Part shown: positions 13,277 through 23,182 of the stretch, piece by piece
How the letters are laid out: the number at the start of each line of letters is the position of its first letter
How positions within the stretch are numbered: position 1 is the stretch's first letter
Assembly: GCA_964304625.1 (NCBI GenBank)
Contig: OZ199839.1
Coordinates: forward strand, 5,704,001 to 5,768,000
Direction: 5' to 3'
Length of the DNA: 64,000 bases
Source of the DNA: Kudoa neothunni
Lineage: Eukaryota; Cnidaria
Notes under the pieces: model-generated
Told to the model about the DNA's origin: nothing
What the model saw: only the letters and a program-made list of their open reading frames with translations
Databases searched by the model: none
Program-made: the position numbers and the translations under genes

Positions 13277-14506
13277 CTACGTGTGATTTCTTTTTATTGA
13301 ACTTAATGGTTTGCGCAAATTATTTTTATTATCTACCTCCCTATTGAAAGAAATTAACTCATTTCTCAACATCAATTCGATCTAATTGTAACATTAAATT
13401 ATTTTCATTACAATCCATCATTGTTTTTTCCTCAACAATATTTTAACCAGCAGGCATTCAATTTTAAATTCCTACCTAAGTGACTTAATAAATCTAATAT
13501 TGAGTTAGGTTTACTAGGTGGCGTTCCTTTGTTTGGTTCTGGTTGCCAATGAAATGACGTAGATGCATTATTGACCTATTTATTTAATTTTATTGCTTAA
13601 CACAAATAATTAATCCAAACGAAAATGTAATAATAGTATTAGATTTAAAATTTAAAAACTCACATTATATCACAGCGAGTTAACTCACTGCAGACACAAG
13701 TTGATGTGTAATCCATATCATTACGTTAATGTGATGACAACTGAGTTATTGGTTTTTGACTACTTAATTTCTTCTTATCAAAGAGAAGCAGTTAAAAAAT
13801 AAAATTTATGTACAGCTTGTGAGAAAGAGTTGAAAGGATTAAATTCAATTCATTTAGAAAATTTAAACTCTTTTTTATTCAGACCAATATAAAATATAGA
13901 AATATTCGTAGACACATTGGAAAATTTTAAATTGTATAAAATGTAACCAAAGATATTTTAAGGTCTCCACAATAAATTGTTGATATCGATAATATTTCCT
14001 TAGAAGGAAAGTTTCATAGTGCTTAAAAAGCACAACATCAATAAAAGACAATACTCTAACTAATCTTCTCGTTTTTATAAATAGGGAATGAAATAGTCAG
14101 TAATCAATTTTTCACACTTTTTGTAAAGTTATTTAATTAGAATTATAAATGTTTCTAATGTTTATGTGAACAAATATATTCAACTCAAAGTTAATTTTAG
14201 TTAAAATAATTGACTGTAAATGATGAAAAATACATACGTGTAAATCACGTGATTCGTCAATTTGGTGCATTTTTGGACCCTCTGTTTATCGGTTGATGTA
14301 CCATTGTTCCCAGAAAAATTGAAAATATGGCAACAAGCAATAGTAAAAACGTCAAGATAGCTACCGTAGATTTAATTCAACATTTGAAGTATAACAACCC
14401 CATATAGCATTCTCCAAAAAAATCATATTTTCTCGAAAGTTTAAAACTCTTAAACCGTTTTCGATTATTTTTATGAATCTTTACAAATTTCACAATTGAA
14501 TAGTAC
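13277..14506. other. Intergenic, nothing recognised
   Basis: AT-rich spacer; no gene-like frame. A palindromic E-box (aatcacgtgatt) sits near 14245-14257. Confidence 0.4.
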
Positions 14507-14676
14507 AAAAAACGTCCTATTGCGCATGTTTTTTCCACGATTCTTGATAATAAAATAGAAGAATATGAAGAGAAAAAATTCAGCTCAAAATGATAACTTT
14601 CAAATTTTAATAATCTTTCATCCGAACGCAGTCGGATACACGTGTAATCTCCATCTTTTTTCAACAAACATTGAAT
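14507..14676 (-). repeat. Left arm of a 170-bp inverted repeat
   Basis: The reverse complement of this segment matches 15361-15531 at nearly 90 percent by eye, with a spacer of about 680 bp. Both arms are open in the same frame starting LKKDGDY and sharing RSDERLLKFESY and ILLSRIV, so the arms may be remnants of a protein-coding repeat. On this arm the frame stays open to about 14377 on the minus strand. Confidence 0.8.
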
Positions 14677-15360
14677 TGATCTCGAATTTTTTTGATAATC
14701 ATTCGTAAATTTGTTTATTTCATATTATTTATCGTATAAACACAAATTTTATAATATCAAATTTAATTATACAGGTTTTTATAGATTTTAATCATGAATA
14801 GTTTAAAGGCGAGAAGACAACCGCGTGCTCCTAAAATATATTTTCTTAATTTTATTCAATTATATGTGTACCGATCAAAATAATAAACTTAGGTAACATA
14901 CAAAGTTTACATCTTGAGATATTCTCAATTACTATATTTTGCCGAATTTATTGTTAGGGAATTTTGGCGTTCAAACAAACTTATAAAACAATTAAAATAT
15001 AGTTTTACTTTTTTCCCCGATGTTTTACACATACTTAAAGGTAAAAAAATGAATATAATCATTTTTAAAAATTAAGGTCCTGAATCTTAATATTAAAAAC
15101 TAAATAATTTCTTAATTTCTAACAAAAAATATAATAAAAAAAAATTATAAACTAAAACAAACCATACTACATTAATATCTTTATTTAAAAGTTTAAAAAT
15201 TATTTTTATTAAAGTGAAAAATGAGATATTTTTGTGAAATTTGCAAAAAGTTTATTTTTAAAGTTAGTTTGTATAAAATAAATTGTTATATATCGATAGT
15301 AGAAAATCTAAATAGTAATAATAAATAACTTTTGAAATAACGACTAAGAAAGAAACAAAA

Positions 15361-15531
15361 TAATTCAATGTGTGTTGAAAAAAGACGGAGATTACAGATG
15401 CATCCGACCGCGTTCGGATGAAAGATTATTAAAATTTGAAAGTTATTATATTAAGCTAAATTTTTGCGCTCCATATTCTTTAATTTTATTATCAAGAATC
15501 GTGAAAAAACATGCGCAAGAGGACGTTTTTT
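15361..15531 (+). repeat. Right arm of a 170-bp inverted repeat
   Basis: Partner of 14507-14676 in opposite orientation. The shared frame here closes with a stop at about 15529-15531. Together with the left arm it could form a long hairpin, or mark two oppositely inserted copies of one dispersed element. Confidence 0.8.
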
Positions 15532-17863
15532 AGGTGCTGCGTACTTGACCATTATCCCAATCAATCAGTTAGATTCCCTTATTAAGTAAAATCAGTAAAT
15601 TTTAGAGGAATAAAACTTTTTTTGAATAACTAAAAATTTTGGCGTAATCTCATTAGAATGCAACAAACGTCTAAAACACTTGAAATTTAAAATGTGAGCA
15701 TGCGTCGAACATTATTTCGGAATGGGTATTGGTATTGACGAGTACTGAAATTTGGAGCGCTCGTTTTAAAAAATGTGCAAAATCGAATACCTACCGTATT
15801 TAAACGTTATAATGTCGCCATATCGACAAAGTAACATATGTTCAATTTTTAATATTATGTTTAACATTTTCCCCCCGTTTCCTCTAAATACAACAATTTA
15901 ATCTACGTGGGTTGGCCGAAAATGTGCGTATATCGGCCAATCACGTGACGCAAATAGATTGGTCAATTCCTAGTCTATCCCCCTAATAATCACAAAAACA
16001 GTACCCCTGTAACAATTTTGGGGTGCAAAATTACCCCACTATTTTATTTCCCCAATGTGTGTAGAAAAATAATTAATTGGGGAATACAAAGTGTCGCCAA
16101 ATTTGAACGAGTGGGATCATTGAAATTTGGTTCATTTTTTAGATCACTAAATACGCACGATTTGCTCTTAATAATTTGTTGGGGGTTTCTGTTTAAAGTG
16201 GATTGTACAATTCTTGAGCAATCTCTTTGAGAAAGTTTCTCCTTAATTTTTTCTCTAGTTTAATATATCATTGAATAATGAAAATGCATTAATCAACGAG
16301 ATATCAATTATATTGTAAAAATCGATAAGCGGTCATCTTCTTGTAAATCTCTTGGTAGAAATTGATACCAACATTCTGTTCACATTATCAACCTCACCCA
16401 TCTTTGGTTGCATTGTAATAGATTATGGTATTATCAGTGGTACCTGTGAATAACTACTACACAACAACTTGGTCTTTTTGACAAACATGACGTCATCATA
16501 CATTTTTATTTTTGCCCAGGTATACGCTGATATTTGAACCATAGTTGGAAGTGGGATCCAGCAATAAAAAAAACTTAATGTCATACTTCGCCGGTTTCAC
16601 GAGCATATATTATGTATTGACGGAAAGGACATCTTCCCCTAAAGGAAACGAGTTGCTTATCCATTGTAATTTGAAATAGTGATTTCCAATTTATTTGAAT
16701 ACTGTATAATAATGCTCCAAGTTACTACAGAAGTAAAAAATGACAAAAAACAATAAATGAATGAATTTATTTTTAACAACAAATATGAAATAGCACCATG
16801 AATGGAATTCATTATATTTTTATCAATTATCAATAATTTGGTCATAAAATTTGCCAATGAATCCACTTGCGTCACGCATTTAGAATTATGCACTTCGTGC
16901 GCAGGCGCATTATCTCAACCATTCACTTTGTTCGTTGTTTTCTTAAAATCTACTAGTTTGATTTTACTAAAAATTTATTATTTCACTTTTTTACAATATA
17001 CTCTTCACATTAAAGTGATAAAAAAGTGAGGTAAATTTTACCCCAAAAAACGTTTGAGGATAATCTTTAAATAAAAACTTTTTTATTCATTAGTTGTTTC
17101 CAATTTGTTCGAAGAACAAAGACCATTATAAGTTTCAGGAATAGTGAAAATTTGGTGAGATTGAATAAATGAAACAAAAAGATATGATGAATACAAAATC
17201 GCTTTGGAGTAAAATTTACCCCAAAATCGTTAGAGGGTTAATTTGAAAATATTTTTAAACTTTGATAACATCGTATCGATGAAAATGCGTAATATCGTAA
17301 AACAATTTTTCAATTTTACATTTATATAAAAAATTTTATTGAAAAATATCACCACATTATATAACAGAATGAACTGTATTAAAAAACAAAACAATCTCAA
17401 CTGAGATTTACCCACAAAAAATTCGTAGAATTACATTTGATATGACGAAATTTCATCTGAGGCGAAAATTTGCAAATATGAGAAACGTATGAAAAGTGAA
17501 CAATAACGGAAATAATAATATACTTTGGTTTGATGATTATTTTTACGAAACGGATTATCCAACGAAAACAATATTAGAGGTGTCAAAATAGAAGGTGCCA
17601 TGAAAGATTGAGAACCAACCCTCTGAAATTGATAATATTGAAAAAATCGGTTTTAATAACAATACTATATCCACTGATAAGAAGATTCAATTGAAATTAG
17701 AAAATTGAGGAAGTATCCATCAAAAATACGATCAGTATTATGACACCTTGTACTTAGCAATCAATCACCAAAACATAATACGAAAAATATACAAGTAGAT
17801 AAAAAATAACTCGATCAAAATACACAATAGCTAATATATATATATATATACAGCATATTAACT
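15532..17863. other. Intergenic with short repeated motifs
   Basis: No gene that I can support. At 15930-15965 two CCAAT boxes flank an E-box (ggccaatcacgtgacg), a promoter-like cluster without an obvious gene. Two direct copies of a motif like gtaaattttaccccaaaa lie near 17031 and 17211. An NRF1-like site (tgcgcaggcgca) is near 16891. A (TA)n run lies at 17834-17851. Confidence 0.4.
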
Positions 17864-18959
17864 CTAATCAATTTCTACACAGTCCATACAGGTGGGTCGG
17901 TAAGGAATGGTGTATTCAGAAACCAACTTTGGGGTTGAATTATCGAATCCAACCATATTCCAAAATTTGACCACACCTTTCGAATCAACCGACACGATAA
18001 TCAGGATGTTTTGAAGCATTTTTAGTTGTTTCACTCGAGTATCATGGGCAGACCATTCGTAGACAATACCATTGGAAGACGACACCAGAGAGATTGTGCC
18101 ATCTCTACCACCCACAAAACAATAATCATCCTTCATAAATTGACAAAAATTATGAATTATCATCCCATCCAAAACACATACATTAACCACACAAACACAA
18201 ACGATTGGATGATGAAATTTAAGATTGAAAGTTGATTTTTGAGTACTCTCAATCAAATTTGCGAAACTCAAATTATTCCCATTGTTTGAAACAACCAAAT
18301 AACTGTTGCCTGATGGTAACCATTCAATATGGGTGACATTGTTGAAATCGGTTGTGTGAGCGATTATTTTTTGGGCGTAAAGGTCTAAAATCCTAAATCA
18401 TATTCAATTTATCATCATCATCATCATCATCATCATTAACAAACTCACTCAATTCGAGACTTTGTAGCTGAGGTGAGAATGAGTGAAATGCCGTTAAGAA
18501 TAGGATGAGGGGAAAGTAGAACAATCGCACTGTTACAAACTTTATCGGGTAGAGTGTAAACAATCACCCATCTATTGGTATCCCAGATATCGAAAGAGCC
18601 ATTGTGATCGATCGCGCCTAACAAACAACTATCTAGTCTTATTAGCTTAATGTATTCTTTGGATTCGGATAAATGACCGATTTCATTATGTCGCTTGACA
18701 TTGTATAGACTATGTAGCAATATAGAATTTAGATTGTCACATTTAACCTACAAAATCCATCATACCACACAGTATCATCGGTACTGGAAGAAGCGAGACA
18801 GTTATTTCCACAGAAAACCGCACTTCTAACACATCCTTGATGGTTTTTATTGGAGAATCGCACATTGATTTGATTGTTATTAAGTTGGTTGTGCGACACT
18901 TCAAATCCATATAAAACACCTTCGTAAGTGCCAACAACAACACTGTACATCGAATCCAT
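17864..18959 (-). CDS. PAK1IP1: WD40 protein, PAK1IP1/Mak11 homologue
   Basis: Nucleolar WD40 protein required for 60S ribosomal subunit maturation (yeast Mak11); the vertebrate homologue also binds PAK1. The start at 18957-18959 gives MDSMYSVVVGTYEGVLYGFE, matching the family N-terminus. WD repeats follow: NCLASSSTDDTV joined across a roughly 55-nt intron to CLYNVKRHNEIGHL, then GSFDIWDTNRWV, then across a second intron (18.37-18.45 kb, containing an (ATC)n run) to ILDLYAQKII, then GGRDGTISLV and SVDSKGVVKFW. The product is about 330 residues and lacks the long basic C-terminal tail of vertebrate PAK1IP1. It is divergent from the USP gene starting at 19306. Confidence 0.8.
18411..18436. repeat. 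(ATC)n microsatellite in a PAK1IP1 intron
   Basis: Perfect trinucleotide run between the two 3'-most WD40 exons of PAK1IP1. Confidence 0.95.
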
Positions 18960-18980
18960 GTTTGGTTTCTTTAAACTTAC

Positions 18981-19310
18981 GAGAGGTATCGTGAATGGTC
19001 GGGCCAGCTAAACACTTGAATTTGAGAATATCTAGGAGCGGTTGGAGGTGGCGGATTTCGTTTAGGTGATAATATTTTAAAGATTGTGGCGAGATGGGGT
19101 GGATATAGATGAATTCGGTTGCCTGGCTTTTATCTTTCTACAATAATCTAATTGTTTTTTGCCGATTAACCCTCGGCTTAGTAACATTTTTGAATTACGA
19201 TTAATTGTACCATTAAATAACGTTCTCTATCCACATTATTAATATCCAAGTAATTAGCTGTGTATAGTTGTATTTCGAGGATAACCTCTTCTCCCTCAAA
19301 CCAAGATGAA
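18981..19310 (-). CDS. Candidate two-exon fragment of unknown function
   Basis: Two minus-strand segments (about 19211-19310 and 18981-19137) are open in one frame when a 73-nt GT-AG intron is removed. The conceptual product includes WFEGEEVILEIQLY and ATEFIYIHPISPQSL and ends at a good donor (GTAAGT) just before the PAK1IP1 start. No start codon is fixed: the upstream frame runs antisense into the USP first exon. I do not recognise it. It may be an extra gene squeezed between the PAK1IP1 and USP starts, an alternative 5' region, or chance. Confidence 0.25.
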
Positions 19311-21670
19311 GGGTGTTGGCCTAGAGAACTTTTCCAACAACTGCTATCTAAACAGTATCGTACAGATATTTTTGCATATACCCGAGATGGTTGAATACTT
19401 CAGTCAGGGTATGGAGATTGGTCGGTTGAGGTTAACATGTTTATTAGATTCAATTTAGACTATAATCCAGATGAATTGTCTCCAAATGAAGATGACATCA
19501 AACAGGTCAGGGTTGTTGAAGCGTTTGTGGAACTGTACGATGCTGTTGTATCGAATTTGAAATCTGGACACACTTCTCCTTTCATTCTCAAGGTAATATT
19601 CGGCTAACACCTCACACAATTGTTCAATTAACATTGAAAAGTCCGCTATGGGCAAAATAGATCCAACATTCGATGTGGATGAAGAGTGCGATGCTCAGGA
19701 ATTCTTTTTAGCTTTTATCAACGCATTACAACAAGGTCTTAGTCGTAGGAAACAGCCCCACTCACAAACTAGCTCTAATGTCGATCTTTCGATTCTCTCC
19801 AACTACAAACTTTATATTTGTCAACAACGACACACAGTAGTGGATCGATTGTTTTTGGGTGCTCTAGGCAACCATTTAACATGTTCAGGATGCAAAGATG
19901 TGAGTGTTGTTCCATCGAATTAGTACTAATGTATGCTGACACATGTAGGTAAGTTGTTCGTATGATATATTTTTCAATGTGGCGATTCCGCTGCCTCTCA
20001 ATAAGAAGAAAATCCGGCTGGCACTGTATTCTAACGACATGAATCGAAAACCCATAATTGAGAGTGTGGAACTTAACATCTACACCGAAACTACCGTGTC
20101 TTCGTTGCTTCGATCCACCCATTCACTTATTCCGAAGAACGGTTGCACAAATCACAATTCTTCAGAGAATACCCTTACAAAGAATTGCGTGAAAAACCGT
20201 TCTCCTATTGGAATTGGCGGAATAGGCGGAACCAGTGGGAATACTGGAAAGAGTCCTAGTTTTTTTCTATTCACCCTTGGACTCAGTTATGTCAGGCTTG
20301 CCAGGCAGTGTGAATTTGTTTGCAACGTGGTCGACTATGACAACCGTTTGATTCTGGGCGCGGAATTTCCTCGAGGAGATGTTGGCAATTGTTTCCTAGT
20401 ACGTCAGTATATCAACAACTTTGTTGACAATCAATTCACAACCGTGGAGGCGATGAGGAAACACAAAGATTTCAAGAAAAAATTCAAATCGTCCATAGTC
20501 AGTCGACTTATAGATAAATGTTTCAACAACAATTCACGAGCTTATCATTCATTTGTACCACCGATTGGCAGTCATTACATAGGATTACCATTTTTGATTG
20601 CTATACCAAACCATCTTCATCAAAATAAAACCCCCTTCTACGACTGGTTGTATCAGTGTTGTGTAAAATATTTGAACAATATCGACTACATTAGTAAAAC
20701 AATCAATGTGTCTTTCTATCCGTTTGATTTGAATCATGATCCTCCGGAATTTAAAATTATTGCCACTTTGAAAGATATGACAAAAGTGATTGTGGATAGT
20801 TCGTTTGGATTGGCCATGATGGAATTCACCATTGCGATCGATCTTATTTGGAATTCCCCCAATTCACCCGGCAGTCCCTCCTCCTACGCAAACGACACTA
20901 CCACCAGCCAAGTTGCCTCATCCCTGCCGAGTTCCAGTGGCGAAAATGGACACACTAGTGGCTATGCCGTGGTGGTGCCAGAACGATCCAGCTCCTGCAG
21001 TCTTAATCCAAACAAAATTATCAGTTGTTCTAGTTTTAGCGACCCTGCCAGAATGTTCAAGATTCAAGGCAAAAACTCAGATCCTTATGACATTTTGGCT
21101 GATCTTCAAATATTTCGATCCAGAAGCTTTGATTGTACCCTGGATGAATGTATCAATTTGTTTTTCAATGAAACTGTACTAATTCACAACCGCGAATGCT
21201 CAAAATGTAACTATGTTGGTGATTCTGTGGGTGTGGTCAAGTTGGCTATCGCTCCCTCTATTCTAACCATTCAGTTGAAAAGATTTGATTATCAGAATGG
21301 CGGCAAAAAAACCGATGTTTTAGTTGAGATACCAAACAAGTAATTACAACTTGTAGTAATAGATTTGAGATGTGGGTTTTTTTTAAATAAATTCTGTTCA
21401 TGTTTTTATAGCATCCAAATCAACTCCAAACACATCGAACAGGCCAAATCTTCCATTCATTATAGACTTGTTGGTATGGTTTGCCATATTGGAACATTCT
21501 CTTTCGGACACTACTTCACAATCATCGATGAGCTGGGCATGGCAGACCCCAGTCTGAACGCAGAAAGATGGATCCTCTTCGATGATGCTTCTGTAGAATA
21601 TATAACTGAAGGGAAGTTCAACAAATTTAAATCTTGGGCTTATCTACTATTTTTTAAACGTGTAAACTAA
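19306..21670 (+). CDS. Ubiquitin-specific protease (UCH family, USP4/11/15-like)
   Basis: Cysteine deubiquitinase that cleaves ubiquitin from proteins. The ATG at 19306 gives MKGVGLENFSNNCYLNSIVQ, the Cys box with catalytic Cys in NNCY. Exons then run about 19458-19594 and 19642-19898 (DEECDAQEFF is the usual QDAQEF motif), 19950-21340 and 21413-21670. The zinc ribbon pairs are TCSGC (near 19.89 kb) and CSKC (near 21.2 kb), with a long insertion between them carrying Gly- and Ser-rich patches. The His box is SFGHYFTII and the Asp/Asn box WILFDDASV, so all catalytic parts are present. About 700 residues. The placing of the insertion between the zinc knuckles and the PLPLNKKK segment suggests the USP4/11/15/UBP12 branch; the DUSP and UBL domains of those proteins are not seen. 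Confidence 0.85.
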
Positions 21671-21919
21671 TTTTTTCAATCGTTTTGTGTATTTTATCGA
21701 TAAACTTGTCTCACTTTGCTATTATCATTATCATTATTAAGTATGTTGACTGTTAAGCACGAATAATTTTAAAAATCTATCATCACAATTTTTAATGTTT
21801 TCACAATGATTTAAAAGGTTTCATGTTTAGTTAAGTTGTCAAAAGAAGATAGATTGCATTTGTTATGCCTTTTTAATTATAATGCATAATTGAATCGAAT
21901 CGTAGTAAGAATAAGACTG
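21671..21919. other. Short intergenic spacer
   Basis: 3' flank of the USP gene, AT-rich, nothing else seen. Confidence 0.4.
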
Positions 21920-22606
21920 CGGTTATTGACCTGGAAATTTTTAAATCCAGAATGGCAACTACGCTTGCGCACTGCACATTTTTAATCCAGGACACTCCTA
22001 TTTATAGTTGATCTATAGAGTTTATTTTTCATAATCTGTTGTATTTTATTATTTTTTGTACTTTCGTCAAAAGTTCAACTAATTTTATTATACCAGCCGA
22101 TAGATCCTAATTCTTGTAAATTTGGTTAAATTCTGACGAATATACACAAAATAATAACACAAGTATTTTGATGTGCGGCATTAATATTTATATTTTTAAT
22201 AACGTATCCTATTCAGATTATATCATGTAGGGTTTAAACATTTACTATATTGAACGACATCACTTCAGCTTGCTTAACGTGACACCATTACATAATTACT
22301 CAGTAAACATTGTTGCATATTATTACAAAATTTAATCGTTATTTCAAAATATACCTTGAAGCAATTAACTGTGAACATATTGATCTGTACTAGACATTAA
22401 GTATGATTGAGTGTTCGCGCCAAAAAATTGCAATAATACGACGATAAATTTAAATTTATTACCTGAAGACGTAATTAAGAATAGATACGATTAAAAACTA
22501 CTGTTTGCTTAAACATGGATTTATATTTAAACCCCACTGGCAGCCCTGGTTAAATGCAATCAAAACTATACCTACCTGGATATTGTGAGCTGTGTCAATA
22601 ACCACT
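21920..22606 (-). mobile_element. MITE-like element copy with internal insertion
   Basis: Reverse-orientation copy of the element at 39029-39254. The left end (gcggttattgacctgg, then gcaactacgcttgcgcactg) and right end (cctacctggatattgtgagc, then tgtgtcaataaccac) match the two ends of that copy, but about 460 bp of unrelated AT-rich DNA sits between about 22075 and 22540. The insertion has no recognisable gene. Confidence 0.6.
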
Positions 22607-23182
22607 TCTAAGAAAAATAATGACTGGTTTGACAATGATACAATATTTCAACACCAATTTGCGATTGGTGCACACAATAGAGAAAAACAACTGGCACGTA
22701 CCTAAGTGAAATTAAAGTTTTCATTATTTTGATTCCGATTTATCAAAAATATTATTATTAAATATTATTCTTAAATAATATGAATATTTTTTTTATCTAT
22801 TAGATAAATCATTGAATTAAGACCCTTATAGAGGTGGAGAATACATTCCAATGAATAATATAATTATTGAGCTTCGTATTAATAAATATTAAAATGATGA
22901 AAAATCACTAAAATTACTTTAAAAAAATACAATGAGATAGTTTGTAATTCTTTTATTTGCAATAAAGCCTCCGATTTAGAGTAAATTTGTGGTTTAATAT
23001 TAGCGCAAGCGCCACGTGCAATTTAATTCGACATTATTGCAAATTAAAGCACAACAATTAAAAGTTAATCTGACTTATTTTCAAGTTGATATTAAAATAT
23101 TGTATAAAAAGCTTACAAGTATCGCACTTAATTAATCTTACGGGTGTATCCTGTTGACAGCTCATGTTAATCACGTGATTAA
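22607..23182. other. Intergenic region upstream of RRP9
   Basis: AT-rich spacer. It contains two CACGTG E-boxes, at 23013 and just before the RRP9 start. The phrase near 22638 resembles a sequence at 2820. Confidence 0.4.
23169..23182 (+). promoter_or_regulatory. Palindromic E-box immediately upstream of RRP9
   Basis: taatcacgtgatta is a perfect palindrome centred on CACGTG and ends at the base before the ATG of RRP9. CACGTG is the binding site of Myc/Max, USF and TFEB-type bHLH-ZIP factors, which are known regulators of ribosome-biogenesis genes. Function here is inferred from position only. Confidence 0.45.

Noticed and set aside
16018-16230. 70-codon plus-strand frame downstream of the CCAAT/E-box cluster
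   Set aside because: No ATG start and no homology; composition follows local AT bias.
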